A program made the translations under genes and the position numbers. A stretch of 64,000 nt of DNA from positions 175,001 to 239,000 of the forward strand of contig JACATO010001123.1 in the NCBI GenBank assembly GCA_018389105.1, given 5' to 3'. Below, in pieces: positions 35,877-49,100 of this stretch (position 1 is the first letter of the stretch; each line of letters opens with the position of its first letter). Under the pieces are notes generated by a model that did not search any database, was not told where the DNA came from, and saw nothing but the letters and a program-made list of their open reading frames with translations. This stretch comes from Nautilus pompilius. Taxonomy: Eukaryota; Mollusca; Cephalopoda; Nautilida; Nautilidae.

Positions 35877-36661
35877 CCAGTGCCAGGATCCTGCCTTGAT
35901 GAGCAAGAATGATCATCAGAAGGCTTGCTAACATATCATGTCCGTTATTACCAAATGATTTTCATTCGTCTCGACTCGAAACGCTATTTATACGATTACT
36001 TAAACGTGATAGATGCCAACTGATGAAAGGGGTAATGCATAAATGAAGTCCGCATACCTTGATCACTACTGTCGGAGTTAGTAAAATGTCAGCGCCACTG
36101 TAGTTAACAGATAGAAATAGTTCAGTGCCCCCCTTCCCTCATAAATAGACACTAACTACGCGTAACCTGTGTCAGTAGACTGAACGCTTTTGATGAGATA
36201 TCTTCCAGTCCACTTCCTACTTTAGCGCGAGGCAAGATCCGAACAACAGCTTCGGGTAGCATGATAAAGTGATCATCAAAAACAGCAGCACACAGAGTAA
36301 GTAGAATAAACAGAAACATTTGTCAACCAAAATATCCTTCTACTGGCTGCAGACATCACAGCAAAAATTGATTCGGCAATGATAAGTAAAGTCCATTAAA
36401 GAAAACAAGCTGTTCTTATTCTGCAACAAATATAATGGCATATTAAAAAAAAAAAAAAACTTTTATAAAGCGCCAAGAAGGCAACTTTGGAAACTATTGA
36501 GGTTAATAACTTATTTTACTTGTTTTTTTGTTTTTTTAACGTCATTTTTATTACTTGTTTTGCCAGATATTTCAACCATGGCATTCAGCAGTGTCGCACA
36601 AAGGCTCAGTAAGAAGTACGCCAGCCGGCCTTAGTGCCCACTCCGTTAATATCAACAATAG
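35877..36661. other. AT-rich unique DNA
   Basis: No gene, repeat or RNA gene recognised. Confidence 0.5.
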
Positions 36662-36740
36662 AGTCTTGCGGCCGGGTGGTTAATCTCTTAGACTGCCGAA
36701 ACTGAGGGTTGAGTTCGATCACCGATCGGCTCGATTTGGC
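36662..36740 (+). mobile_element. tRNA-derived SINE head, decayed
   Basis: An A-box-like GGCCGGGTGGTTAAT lies at 36670-36684 and a B-box-like GAGTTCGATCACC at 36711-36723, with about 30 bases between as in tRNA genes. The B box has two changes from consensus and no acceptor stem is visible, so this is a retroposed relic. Confidence 0.5.
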
Positions 36741-38117
36741 GAATCTGGAGCAGGATAGGCAATGCTCTCTAGCGGACAATTTCGTCATCAGGTTAGTAGT
36801 TGCCTTCAGTGTAAAGAGGTTTACGACAGTGTTTACTGATAAAGATGGACTTTACATATGTATTTACATGTACTTGATGAAGAGATCTTGCAAAGCGCAT
36901 CCCAAAAGAAATCGACAAAGATCGAATTCTAAAACGCATATTTTAGAAAACATCGTTAACTCATAGTAAAGTGATCGAAAAAACAATAAAATTCTGCTAT
37001 CATAAGCAGACGCTCTTTCATTTTTGTTTGCAAATGTTTTAACATTTGTAGCTCTTCTGATTTTACTTGATGATTCCATTCTTTTTCAAAGCGACAGGAT
37101 AGAAAAATAGAATAAAGAATCACTTGCTTGAGCAGAGTTTCAGACTTTTTGCCGTTGTATATGGCAACTGCTACAGTGTTAAAGATTACAAATCTACGAA
37201 TTACGAAATGCAGGTGCGTGTGTGATAGTTCAGTGCTTCCGTGTTTCGAAAATCACCGCCTTGCGTTTTCCAACCTCTCTTGAAGTCAGTGTGAAAGAAA
37301 AATCAGACACCAGAACCCACGATAGCAAAACACAGCACGCCATCTTGCACAAATGTGGCAAACAGAAACCGGTTTATGGTCTTCCTGACAAGAGACCTAT
37401 GAATTTGCAGAAGCGTAATTTTCATTTTTCATGCAAAAATAATAAATTGGCCCCGAAACTTTACATTCTGTTATACGTGATTTATTATCTTTTTCTTTCG
37501 ATGATAGATTAGTGACAACAAAATGCCCAATTTTCTATCACAAAACATAGTGCACTATTTAAAATGAAAAAGAAACGAATATAGACGATAAATATTAAAC
37601 TATATTCTGATTCATTTATATTTATTTACTTATATACTTATTCTTTTTATTAACTATAATATATTTCCCAAATAGCTTTCTTTTCTTTAACTAAACATGG
37701 TGTGGAAACTAAGCAATTTTCGAAACCGCTTCTCTGTTTATTCAATAAGACAAAGGTTCTTTAACAGCATTCTAAAGAATAAGTTTGTGTGTGAAAATGG
37801 GAAAAGGCTACATTTTCCTGCAGCTTGGTCAAGGTGTGGGCGTGTGCTTGTGTGTAAAGGAAGTTTAGGATACACAACATGTAGTTGCATAGTAGAAAGA
37901 TGATCGTTAGGAAAAATCATATATTTTTACAGTATGTGCTATTTCATCATGGATTTTAAAAATTGACAATTAACTTAAGAAAATGCTGTACTTGGCTTGC
38001 AGAGCAGTTTCAACATTTTCTCATTTTCAGCTACTGTATCGTATGATTCATTTAAAAAAAAAATTAGTTCAAGATTTGCTGGTCCATAGCGTGCTTTTAG
38101 TACATCATTGCTAATAA
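36741..38117. other. Unique DNA, no gene recognised
   Basis: AT-rich, with a 96-codon plus frame (37222-37512) and shorter ones, none with a known motif. Confidence 0.45.
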
Positions 38118-38126
38118 GTCTCTCTC

Positions 38127-38180
<54 letters not shown>

Positions 38181-38561
38181 GTACTGACGTCATCTCTCTC
38201 TGTCTCTCTCTTCTGTATCTCACAATCTCTCTGTACTGACGTCATTTCTCTCTCTCTCTCTGTCTGTCTCTCTGTACTGACGTCATTTCTCTCTCTCTCT
38301 GTCTGTCCTCCTGTACTGACGTCATCTCTCTCTCTCTCTCTCTGTATCTCACAATCTCTCTGTACTGACGTCATCTCTTCTCTCTCTCTTCTGTATCTCA
38401 CAATCTCTCTGTACTGACGTCATCTCTCTCTCTCTCTTCTGTATCTCACAATCTCTCTGTACTGACGTCATTTCTCTCTCTCTCTTCTGTATCTCACAAT
38501 CTCTCTGTACTGACGTCATTTCGTTTCGCTCTGTGACTGACGTCATCTCTCTCTCTCTCTC

Positions 38562-38625
<64 letters not shown>

Positions 38626-38626
38626 C
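38118..38626 (-). repeat. CT-rich tandem array with TGACGTCA (array D)
   Basis: By hand there are nine perfect TGACGTCA octamers. Five are preceded by a longer spacer, CTGTATCTCACAATCTCTCT, starting near 38213, 38342, 38391, 38439 and 38487. This makes a higher-order unit of about 46-50 bases. A pure CT run of about 80 bases closes the array. Confidence 0.95.
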
Positions 38627-38969
38627 TAGTTATGGATGGAAGAATACGCATTTACTACTTAACATACATAGAACACTTCCCGAAGCTTTGTTTCAGTTAT
38701 TTTCGCTATTTTCACTACATTTATTTGAAAGCAACAAAATTAATGTAATAGAAAAACGAAATCATAAAAACATCTAAGCTTTTCTCCGTCGCAGCTACCA
38801 CAGCTTCAAGCAGTCAGCCAAAAACAAGCAATTTTCTTCCTTTTTTTTACGGACGAAGTATCAAAAAATTAATTAAATATAAGTAAACTGTAAAGTCCCA
38901 GCTAACGATCTGGGCGAAAGAGATTGCAGAAGCGCTGCCAATAAACTAATTAATATTCTTTGACAAGTA
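38627..38969. other. AT-rich unique DNA
   Basis: No gene, repeat unit or RNA gene recognised between array D and the balanced block. Confidence 0.5.
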
Positions 38970-39335
38970 AATGGATTTTCTGCTCGCTTACTCCACGTGG
39001 CGAAACCGGCTGAATATGAGAGGCGGACCGTCACGAAGACATCAGGCGCATCAATTAGTTTATTGGCACCGTTTTCACAACGTCTTTAATTTGTTGGAAA
39101 GTGTCCGATGGACGCTTTCAATGGCGTTTGCGGCTTGCGTGGCCGGTAGCCAGGGTTATTTAGACCGATCGGGCTCAGAGGCATCCAAAGGTCCGTGGCC
39201 GGAGGTGCTACAGACAGAGGACACGGACCGCCCCGGTGTAAAAGCCACGACCGATTCCCCGCTCGTCATCACCGGGCGCCGTTCGCCGGGGTTAGGGTGG
39301 CGAGCTGTAGAGAGACGATCCACGCGATAAGAGAA
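38970..39335. promoter_or_regulatory. Candidate conserved non-coding block with 119-codon frame
   Basis: A CpG-rich, GC-balanced block with CATCAATTAGTTTATTGG near 39049 and CAATGGCG near 39119. A plus frame of 119 codons (38971-39330) runs through it without a recognisable domain. I favour regulatory DNA over a gene because the frame has no obvious splice continuation, but a 5' exon cannot be excluded. Confidence 0.25.
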
Positions 39336-40344
39336 TAAAGAAAAAAATTATTATTATTTTTTTAATGGGAAACGTTTTAAGCGAATGGTGGGTGGGTGGG
39401 AGGCTTCTTGACAGATGCCCCCGTAAACCGATCAGATTCACCTCCACATTGTTACGAAACACTCGGAACCACAGCTGACCGATAAGAGGAAGGTGACGCG
39501 TTCCAGACTCGGGCCCGACGCCGATACGGTCTAGCGTGTCTCGGCCTGCTGTGTCGTGGCCGGCGCACACCACAGACGGTTCCAATCAGTCCCTTAAATC
39601 AGCCGAAGGTGACACGGATTCTGGGAATCTGTACGACATGGTCATGGACCTGATTCCAGAATTCCGAAACATTTTTTTCCTTATAAATGGAAAAGGATTT
39701 TGTAGAATTTAAAAAAAAAAAAAGCCTCAAACTTATATAGTTTTAAAACAACAACAGGTAAACTCGAATATATAACGGCTGCGACTTGCACGGAATGGGA
39801 AAGATCGGGTCGGTTATATTCAAAGGCCTTGGAGCTTCTGCGGAGAAAACTGTCAATAGCAGCGAGACTACAGACGTCCGTCCATCATCATGATGCTATT
39901 CGTATTTAGTCCGCTTATATTATAGAGTTCGCGATTTATGTGAGAGTGTAACGTTCCAGAAACAGATTAATATGGAAAAGCGGAAGACCAAATATCTAAA
40001 AGTCATATATAAGTAAATAGAGAAGATAGATACGAATTAGCGCTCAACACTGTGATTTTTTTTATCTCGTATTTCATATAAAATTAAATTTCTTCCTCTT
40101 CCCTTCTTCCGATTTCAGCAGATGAGGCACCCAACCGCCAAAGGAAACCAGCCCCCTAGTGTTAGTCTCCTGAACCAATCGGGAGGGGTGGTACAGAATG
40201 CGGAGGTCAGCCGCACACCTACTAAGGCAGAAAATCCCAACAGGAACTCTTTCTTTTATGGAGGTAGGAGGAAACGGAATATCTCGAAGAAAAAGTATGC
40301 GGCCGACTCGAGAAGGAAAGCGAGATAAATGTGCATGCAAGAGT
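39336..40344. other. Unique DNA, no gene recognised
   Basis: Part of it (39440-39640) is again GC-balanced, with a 97-codon minus frame lacking any motif. The rest is AT-rich. Confidence 0.4.
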
Positions 40345-40420
40345 GGTACTCCAAACTCAGTTCCGACCGGGATTCGACCTACAGTCGAATGGCCGTCTTA
40401 GGGAGCCACAAATATTTCAT
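40345..40420 (-). mobile_element. Probable SINE head remnant
   Basis: On the minus strand GTAGGTCGAATCCCGG around 40367-40382 is a near-consensus B box, preceded by GTGGCTCCCTAAGACGGC, which looks like a shortened A-box region. The spacing between boxes is compressed, suggesting a deletion. Confidence 0.4.
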
Positions 40421-41706
40421 CACCCGAAATAGCGCTAACTTCTAAAAGTGTAATCATATTATGACTAATGCCGTCTATTTATTTGTTTGCTTTGAAAAAA
40501 ATCACTTAGGTCCGAGCGTGCTTAATGCGTGCTTGTCTGACGCCATGGCGACGTCCGGAAGAGTTCGTAGGTCGGACGAGACGGAAGCTGTCGAGAAAGG
40601 CAGCATCTCAGCCTCTTTTTCTTCCGTTCTTTCTTTACTTTACCGCTGCGTTCGCGTTTTGCTTTGGTGGTCTTCGACGAGCTTGGAGCAGGAAGAAGCG
40701 GAGGAAGAAAGTTATCTGAACTTGGCCGCTATGATGTTTCATCGAGCCAACAAGATAGAGAGAATCGCCAGATGAAACGTTATCTTTACTTAGTAGTTAA
40801 TGACTCTCATAAAGAGCTGGAAAATGTACATTTATATTATATATATACACAGACACAAACCCAATAATTTTTTAATGGTGCTGAGGTGACATTTACTATC
40901 CATCATATCGACGAGTGGCATACATTAAATAACTACGTCAAGATGATGCTTTGTTTTCGTCTACCATTTAAATATGGATGGCTGACGTGTCGCCCAGTGC
41001 ATAGACCAACTACTATATACATGATAGCTTGGAATGACTATAAATAGCATTGCTTTCATTGTTTGCTCTTACATTGCGATTTTGGGGAGCTCCTGACTGA
41101 AGCACCATCAGGCATGGCTAAAAGAGTCAGAACGGCCTCGGGCTAAGAGCAGAATCTGGAGCAATCAAAATGTAAATAAACTGAACGATTGCTAATATTC
41201 CTCTGACAATCGAACAAACAGGGTTAATTCATCCATGGGGTACTCTGTATAAGCCAATAACGCCTCCACTGTTTTCTAATAGCAAATAAGTCAAGTAATC
41301 GCGAGCTGACACACGCCGTTGCTGTTTGCTTTATTGTTGATGCGTTGTGTGGTACGAGACGTCTTCGGTTAGTGATTTGGTGAACCTCGGACAGAGGGCT
41401 CGGCTCCACTCGGGAACTGTCGGTGCCTGTTCGGGTTATCCGAGACATTTCTCACAGATTCCATGTGAACGTTTTGCCGGCGGATAAACCATTTTGTTTC
41501 CGTAATTGTCTAGCCAGCCGACCTTACAGTTTGTTTGTTGTTGTTTTTTTGGTTTGTATCTTTAATAATAAAGTTAGATGTTTAATTTAATTATTGCATT
41601 TCATATTTAATCAATAAGAAATAATAGTAGTCGTGTTGTTCAAATATAACCCGTCTGAATAACATCATCGTATTATGGTATCCGGCCTGGTTCATTTGAA
41701 CACCTC
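40421..41706. other. Unique DNA, no gene recognised
   Basis: A 104-codon plus frame (40461-40775) and a 74-codon minus frame (41224-41448) occur in mildly GC-balanced patches. Neither carries a known motif. Confidence 0.4.
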
Positions 41707-41947
<241 letters not shown>

Positions 41948-43390
41948 TCAGCAGCAGTAGAAGTATTATTAGTAGTAACGTTGGTATCAGGTCGAATAAA
42001 ATTAACGTTACCATAATCGTAAAACCAATAAAAATACCTGAGCTTTTGCCACATGAACTTATGTAGACGAGCTGGCCCCTTTGTTCGGCTCTACGTACCC
42101 CTTTTAGGCGCTTGGAGCCCGACCGAAGCTGCAGGTGCAAACTAGGTTGACCACTTGATGCGACAGGTGATCCCTGCAGCAACAGACTTGTGTGTACGGA
42201 TGAACCACCGGCAAACCAAACAAACTTGAATATTTGGTTTTATTGCTGTCATGTTCGCTTATTTTTCCGACTTAACACCGCTAAGCGTCGGACAACCTGC
42301 GGGGTCTCTTTCGCTATCTTGGAAGAAGGACAAAAATGGGGGAAATTCCGCTGCCACCACACACGGCATCTCACTGCCGATATGCACCAATCCGCAGCTT
42401 TCCCCGAAAACGTCAACCTGCTCTGTAAGTCCCCGTTACGTTAACGAAGGTGTTGACACAATTCGAGTTTGCATCTCATGAAGCGAGCGCTTCATCCGTA
42501 TTATCCCGGACCTAATATAGTATACCATCTTCACTTCTATGAACGGTTACTAACAAACAAGTTTGGTTTTTTTGTTTTTTTTTTTAAATAAATAAAAGGA
42601 TTCACGGCGTTACCCAAAGAGTGTAAGTGATTGCTTAGGTATTTTGCCGTTTAAATGTGTTGTCTTTCTCATTGTGACGCTTCCATCCGGGTCTTAAAGC
42701 CCGTTCGTTCAGACTGCTCATAGTTGGCGAGCTTTATCTCTTACTTTATGCCATCTTACGTGGGAGGTAAGCTGCCGTGATATCGCCCATTCTTAAATAT
42801 CCCCGCGTGTTTTTGCGCTAATTGGCAAAGTTCACATGCTCTCGTATATCTTCGATGCCAGCCTTCAGGTATTTTCGTATAACGGTTTCGCCCTATCTCG
42901 GAATAAAATCCCTGGAGAACAATTAAGACTCATTTTTCAGAAAAGCGGTGTGGGATATCAACGGGAAAATCACGAAAGGTTAGAAGAGAAGATTGCAAAG
43001 GAGCACCACCTAGCGGAAAAGATGGGTGAACTTCATGAACGGAAACAAATGCATAGCGCCAACGTGCCGAGCATCGTAACTAAGAATTGTACTTAAAAAA
43101 GGAATAAACCAAGTATTTTTTAAAACGTTGGATTCATGGCCATGAACAATAGGTTTTGTTTGACACGTCCTATGGTTAGTAAAGTAGCGATTGCTTTGAT
43201 ATCTTTATTGTCTGATGTTACGTAATGAAAGTTAGCCGTTACATAATGTGTAAAGAAAATTTTAATTCAACGGGAGCCATTTTGCTCACATTATTAAATA
43301 AGTGTGGGTGGGTGTAAGCACAGAGAAGCAGGTGACATTTACTAGACACGAATGAGCTAGGTAAATATTTCGTGTGGTTCAAACAACGTG
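41948..43390. other. Unique DNA with an unassigned 87-codon frame
   Basis: The plus frame at 42836-43096 has a charged, helix-like C-terminal half (ERLEEKIAKEHHLAEKMGEL) that looks more protein-like than most frames here. It has no domain I recognise. The rest is mixed, with a balanced patch at 42060-42440. Confidence 0.3.
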
Positions 43391-44062
43391 GCGAGAGAGA
43401 GAGAGATGTGACGTCATACACAAAGAGAGATGGCGTCACCACAGAGAGAGATGACGTCAATACACAGAGAGAGATGGCGTCAATACACAGAAAGAGATGG
43501 CGTCACCACAGATATATGACGTCAATACACAGAGAGAGATGGCGTCACCAAAGAGAGAGATGGCGTCAATACACAGAAAGAGATGGCGTCACCACAGAGA
43601 GAGATGGCGTCACCACAGAGATATGACGTCAATACATAGAGAGAGATGGCGTCACCACAGAGATATGACGTCAATACATAGAGAGAGATGGCGTCACTAC
43701 AGAGAGATATGACGTCATACACAAAGAGAGATGATGTCACTACAGAGAGAGATGTGATGTCATACACAAAGAGGGATGGCGTCAATACACAGAGAGATGA
43801 TGTAACCACAAAGAGAGATATGACGTCAATACACAAAGGGAGATGATGTCACTACAGAGAGAGATGTGACGTCAATACACAAAGAGAGATGATGCCACCA
43901 CAGAGAGAGATGTGAAGTCACCACAGAGAGAGATGTGAAGTCATACACAAAGAGAGATGATGTCACTACAGAGAGAGATGTGAAGTCATACACATTGAGA
44001 AATGGCGACACCACAGAGAGATATATGACATCAATACACGGAGAGAGAGGGAGAGAGAGAGT
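43391..44062 (+). repeat. GA-rich tandem array with TGACGTCA, TGGCGTCA and TGATGTCA (array E)
   Basis: By hand there are eight perfect TGACGTCA octamers in the left two thirds, alternating with TGGCGTCACCACAGAG and similar units. The right third contains mostly TGATGTCA and TGAAGTCA, so decay increases to the right. Spacer words are CAATACACA, CACCACAGA and CATACACAA. Confidence 0.95.
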
Positions 44063-46900
44063 TGACATTGAGAGCAGTCCATTGGTATTTGATTAAACAA
44101 AAATGGCATTAATATCAGCCTATTCATTGAACTGCACTGACATGTTCCCTGAAAGCCCGTCAAAATGAACCTAAAAACGATGCATAATTCGCTGAAACGC
44201 TTCAAAAATTATTTCTCACTTGTCGAAGAAGACAGATGGCATGTAAAGTATCAACTAGTAAATGTATTGGAGAAAAGGACTTTGCTCGTCTTTAAAAAAT
44301 GGATTTTTATTAAGCGTGATGGGTGTGAATTATTTTTGCGTTGAATGAAAGCTTATAAAAATGTATTAAAATGACCACTTTGTGTTTATATTTATAACAA
44401 TTCTAACAAATAAGTATAAATGTAACACTGGATGCTGACATCACGTATTAAAATGGACGTGCGTAGCCGTTGACGGCAGTGTAACAGACATCCAGCAAAG
44501 TTCGTTAAGCGGCAATTGTGATACAGAAACGTTTATCCTTTGTTGGTTTTATTCAGTAGCTGAGTTGCTCCAGTTCATTCCCAGGCAATCAGAAGATCAC
44601 GTCAAAGGTTCAGTTTTCTTCCCTTTGAAGAAAAGGGATCAGAAATGAATCGCCGAATATGCAGAGCGATCCTTAATGTGGCTTATTTAAACAGACAAAA
44701 CAAGATCGCGTGATAAAAATTTCTTTTAAAAGTATTCATTAAAAAAAAAGAAAAGATGCTAGTCATAAGGTTACCTTAAGGAGATACAGGGCATGGCTCA
44801 CTCAACTATCCGCGTACAGAGCCATTTCTCGGAGTTATTCTTGGCCACCGTGGATCGTTCAACTTGTCTGACTGGTAAACACGGCTTGCGTGATGCTTTC
44901 TTCGTAAGCTGAAGACGGTTTGCATGAAAGGCCCGGGAAGCAGAGACCGCGTGCATTAGTTTTGACTAGTGTACCACTTCCCGGCCTTGTTTCATCTAAA
45001 GCAAGGCTTTTAACCGACTGGCAGAGCTCTCGTGAAGGAAATCTCTCTCCGCAACTACTTGTCGAGTGCTTGCACGTCCCTGGCCGGAAGTCGCCGTATT
45101 TGGTGAATGTCAGCAATTGACTGCAACTCGATCGCTTTCGGTCACATCAAAAGAGTTTCTACTCCGGCGTCTGGCTTTCGCTGTTTCAATGCATCTACGC
45201 CGGCGAGACGAAGAAGAGCGGCTGCTATGACGAATGCTGCTCGCCCCTGTAGTGAACTGGCGAATAAGGAAATGTTTTTGAAATTAGAAGTAAGTTTCTA
45301 AAAGTTGGCGCGACTGACCAGAGCCGTTTTGAAATTTAAAGAAACCGATGGGAGTCGCTTGCGTGCAAGAAAAAAAGTTTCAGATTGTCATATACCGTAA
45401 TTTTTTCACGTGAAAAAAAAAGAAATTTTAGTAACACGTTAGTCACCACGAATAATACTATGCGGAAATACAGTAAGTAATACGTGCGTTTGCCTGGTGA
45501 ACGGGAGCCAGGAAGATGACAGACGCTTGCCCGATGCAAGTCTGGCGGGCACGTTTAGAACGAAGTATCGCAGAAACTGGTTCTCGCGAGGTTTGCGGTA
45601 AGATTATTTTCTGGGGACAAAGGCGTTCTTCCGGTTTTCTTTACTAAGCAGATTTCAGGACCAATTAACGCGTTTACATATCATTTACCATCATCGGTGC
45701 CTAATGACCTAAAAGCCATGGTTCTATAATGGATCACTGATTTCTGGTAATACAGACGTCATTCACTTACTATCGACTGAAACGTTTTTTTTTTTTAATG
45801 AATTATTCTCATTGTTGATTTCAGAAGAATCTAAATAGACTCGAATTTTCGATGCTTCTCAAAAACTGCAGAGCGATGCCACAAAACTACTTCGTATGCC
45901 TCAGTGATGGCGAGCTGGGTGACTTTCGTAGCATACACGTTCTGGACTAACTACATTTTTTCACTCTCACGACAGAAGAGCTAAAACAAAAGAAAAGGAA
46001 AGCAAGATCGCCGTCTCTCCAAGGAATTCCAAAATCTTACATGCCATAATTATTTGTTCAAACGAAATGGACTCCAGTATTACTTTCACAGTCAACAAAC
46101 AGCGAGTTAAGAAAATAGACTAAATATTTTTTTTTACAAATAATCTAATTTTCATATAATACGCATAATAATTTTCTCTTTTTAGCTCTCTAGAGTTTCC
46201 TGATCATACAGAATTCTGTCTACCATATTTCTAAAATTATTTTTACTTATCGAAAGACGCGATCTCTACAAAAATAAGGAATTAATTGCGGAATACAAAT
46301 TAAGTACTTTCTGAATGAAAATGTCATCTGTACAGCTTTATTAAAATGAAACAACTGACTGAAAGACGAGAGAACTAAAAGATTTTATATTTATATGCAG
46401 AACCTTAGAAATGTTTTTGCTTTGTTCAGTACTTAGGCATCATTTTGCATTTATTTGGACTAGAAGAGGAATATAATCGAATATGATTATTTAAACTGTA
46501 CTCGCTTCAGAAAAATATAAAGGAAATTGAAAATAAATAAATAACAAAACTGATTCGTGTTTAATTATGCAAAATCATTATTATTATTATTATTATTAAT
46601 TAAGATTTTCCAAAATTAGCACCCAGTGCAATCCCAGCAAGGTAATTAAATCGAACATGAGTCATTAATTGATTCCTCGTTAGGCGCTTACAGAGAAATC
46701 TTAGAGATTTTTTTGCACACAGACTAAAATAAAAACTAAAAAAGAGAACAAATAGACCAATTCTTTCAACAATTTAATTAGGCTGACTTCTCTCAAATAT
46801 TTTAAAACACTTGATGTAATCAATCATTTCTTAATAACTAGGTTAAGAAGCGTTTTGATTCGCTTTATGAAACAAAAAATCATTTGAAACTTTTCTCTTT
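44063..46900. other. Unique DNA, no gene recognised
   Basis: From 44770 to 45260 the DNA is GC-balanced, with two frames of 85 (minus) and 66 (plus) codons lacking motifs. This may be a further regulatory block. The rest is AT-rich, with a short TTA run near 46577. Confidence 0.4.
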
Positions 46901-46913
46901 CCCCCCCCCCCCC
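46901..46913. repeat. C13 homopolymer run
   Basis: Thirteen consecutive C bases, unusual in such AT-rich surroundings and prone to sequencing error. Confidence 0.9.
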
Positions 46914-48779
46914 AGCCAGCACAAATATAATTTTATTCAATTTACGACTTAAATATCGGGAGGCTGAAAGAAAAATGCGACTGAACGGAGCAGTCTCTTG
47001 CGAAATTCCGAGGTATCAGCTTCTGAAAGAAAAAAGTAGCTTTAAACATGGAATCGGCCAAATTGTCTGCTTATTCCAAAAATCATAATTCAAATTAATG
47101 GGAATAATCTCTGGAGAAACGATAAAATGGGTTTTGAGAAGTTTAATTTGTCTCGCCGTGGCTTTGTTTTTATATATTATTTTTTTAATAAATGTAATTA
47201 ATACAACTGTTTATTTGTTATTCACCGTATTGTTGTTTTTTGGCTTTACTTTAAAATACAACAATATTTCTGCTTATAAAGAAAAAATAAAAATCACGAA
47301 TTTAGAATTTAGCCAATCTAATAATCTAAGATTCTGTTTTTCAAACCAATATCAACAGATTTTTATACCTACAATTTTATTAACAAAAAGTATAGAAGTA
47401 AAGCCATCAGAATTTTATATATAAAATGCTGAAATTATATAGAAGTTAGTTTCGAAAAGTCTTTTTTTCTTATTTGAATATTGTAAATGTCCAAACGTTT
47501 CCAGTATGGCACATCACATACATTTCTTACACAGAAAGACTGTCTCACGGTTTCTCTTGCTGACATGCCTTTTTGTATTTTCATCTGCAATGAACAATTT
47601 ACACTCGAAAACTTGACGAATAAGCTTTTTTTCCTTTTCTTCTGCAGGAAAAGAACTGACCAACAGTTTCAGGGCATTTGTGTGTTGTGTGGGTAAGGTG
47701 CTCGCTATCCCGATGGAGGAGGCATTCGACGACGACTATACACGAGCAGGCCGAACATCGCCTACATAAGACGGACTGTCCTGATCGGCAGAAGAGAATC
47801 GAAACGTCCGCACGATATGAACGGCTGGCAACGAATACCGAGAAAACTTGCCGCTGCGTAACGACTGGAGCCACAGCTGTCGGTCGCGCATGGACGGGCT
47901 GTCGTCTAAAGCTGGCCTCGTCTTCGGATCGTTCTCGTTCCTTTCACCCTCGGTAGTCGAGCTCCACCTTTTTCAAAAGCGAGAAACCACTTTCGTTTCG
48001 TGCAGAAACTGCAGACTTTTTTGGGGGGTTATTTGGCTTTAAAGCTGTTGATAATTTGAGCGATACAATCCAAGATATGGTTAAAAATTCTGGGGAATTA
48101 TTAAGTAGCTGAAAATTAATATCTGGAAATGAAAACGTTTCTTATATAACAATATCCAATAGTAAAGGAAAACTGCCTAAAATATAAAAATCTACATCAT
48201 CCCGAACGTGGCCCAGAGTATCAAGCGCAGCAGTAGAGTACGTACACCTTACAGGGTATTGTCTAATAACGGGCCTCTCTTCCATTCTCATCTAACAGAC
48301 GGACCATAACCGTCTTATGGCTGGTGCAAATATTTCTATTTTTTGCATAAAAAATATACTGATTGGCCAAAGGTTCTTGCAATATATATCTTAAAAGTTT
48401 ATTTGCAGATTTTGTTTATATATATATTTATTGTGGAGAAGAGAAAGTGGGGTTATTTTTCGGATTCTGTACGGCTGACTCCTGTTGATTTACTAACGTA
48501 AGCAGTACACAAAGTTAGGCAAATATACAAGTAGAGTTTCCATAGCCGCCATCGCGACGAAATATTAACGAGTCAAAGCACCAGTAGCTAACTTTCGTTT
48601 GCCCTCCCTATTGCGCCATACGGTTTTACTAAATGCGTTAGAATTATTATTAAACACATACCGGGTTGTATTTCTAATTTAAAGATCAATGTAGCACTTG
48701 TCCGCTCCGAAAGGAAAGTCCGCCTATAATAACATAAGTATTCATGGGTTTACGCGGAGCTAGAAATTTTTCCGGTCCG
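46914..48779. other. Unique DNA, no gene recognised
   Basis: A 108-codon plus frame at 47098-47424 has a hydrophobic N-terminal half (LFLYIIFLINVIN) that could form membrane helices. Such frames arise easily from T-rich DNA. At 47690-47960 a GC-balanced patch has overlapping frames on both strands without known motifs. Confidence 0.35.
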
Positions 48780-49100
48780 ATGGAAAAGTTGATATACCTC
48801 CAAATTGGCCGATTCCGTGTGAACGGGCAGGCAGTGCGCCGAGCTGGCCAGGCAAGTACGAAACTATACCGTTCCTTCTGCTGTCGAGGTTTTTATACCA
48901 TGGTCGTCTATTATTGCTAATTGCAAATAAAACCCAAGCTAATTCTCTGCTAAATCTTGTTAGCTGACAATGCCGGCTGAAGGAACGCGGTCTCCAGGAT
49001 TTCCATTCTCTGTTTTATTGCTTTTGCATCAGCCCCAGCGGATGGCGCCCGGTTGTAATGGAGTTCAGAGCGTAACGAGAAGTCGCGAGAGTGGGGCGTG
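48780..49100. promoter_or_regulatory. Candidate conserved non-coding block
   Basis: A mixed-composition block with TTGCTAATTGCAAATAAAAC near 48914, which combines a homeodomain site and an octamer-like ATGCAAAT-type site on one strand. TGTTAGCTGACA near 48958 and GGTTGTAATGG near 49052 follow. It is one of the best regulatory candidates in the window by texture alone. Confidence 0.3.

Noticed and set aside
38349-38651. 100-codon Arg/Glu-rich minus frame in array D, and similar frames in arrays A, C and E
   Set aside because: They are translations of the GA-TGACGTCA repeat.
47098-47424. 108-codon frame with hydrophobic segments as a membrane protein
   Set aside because: T-rich DNA gives such frames by chance, and there is no family motif or supporting context.
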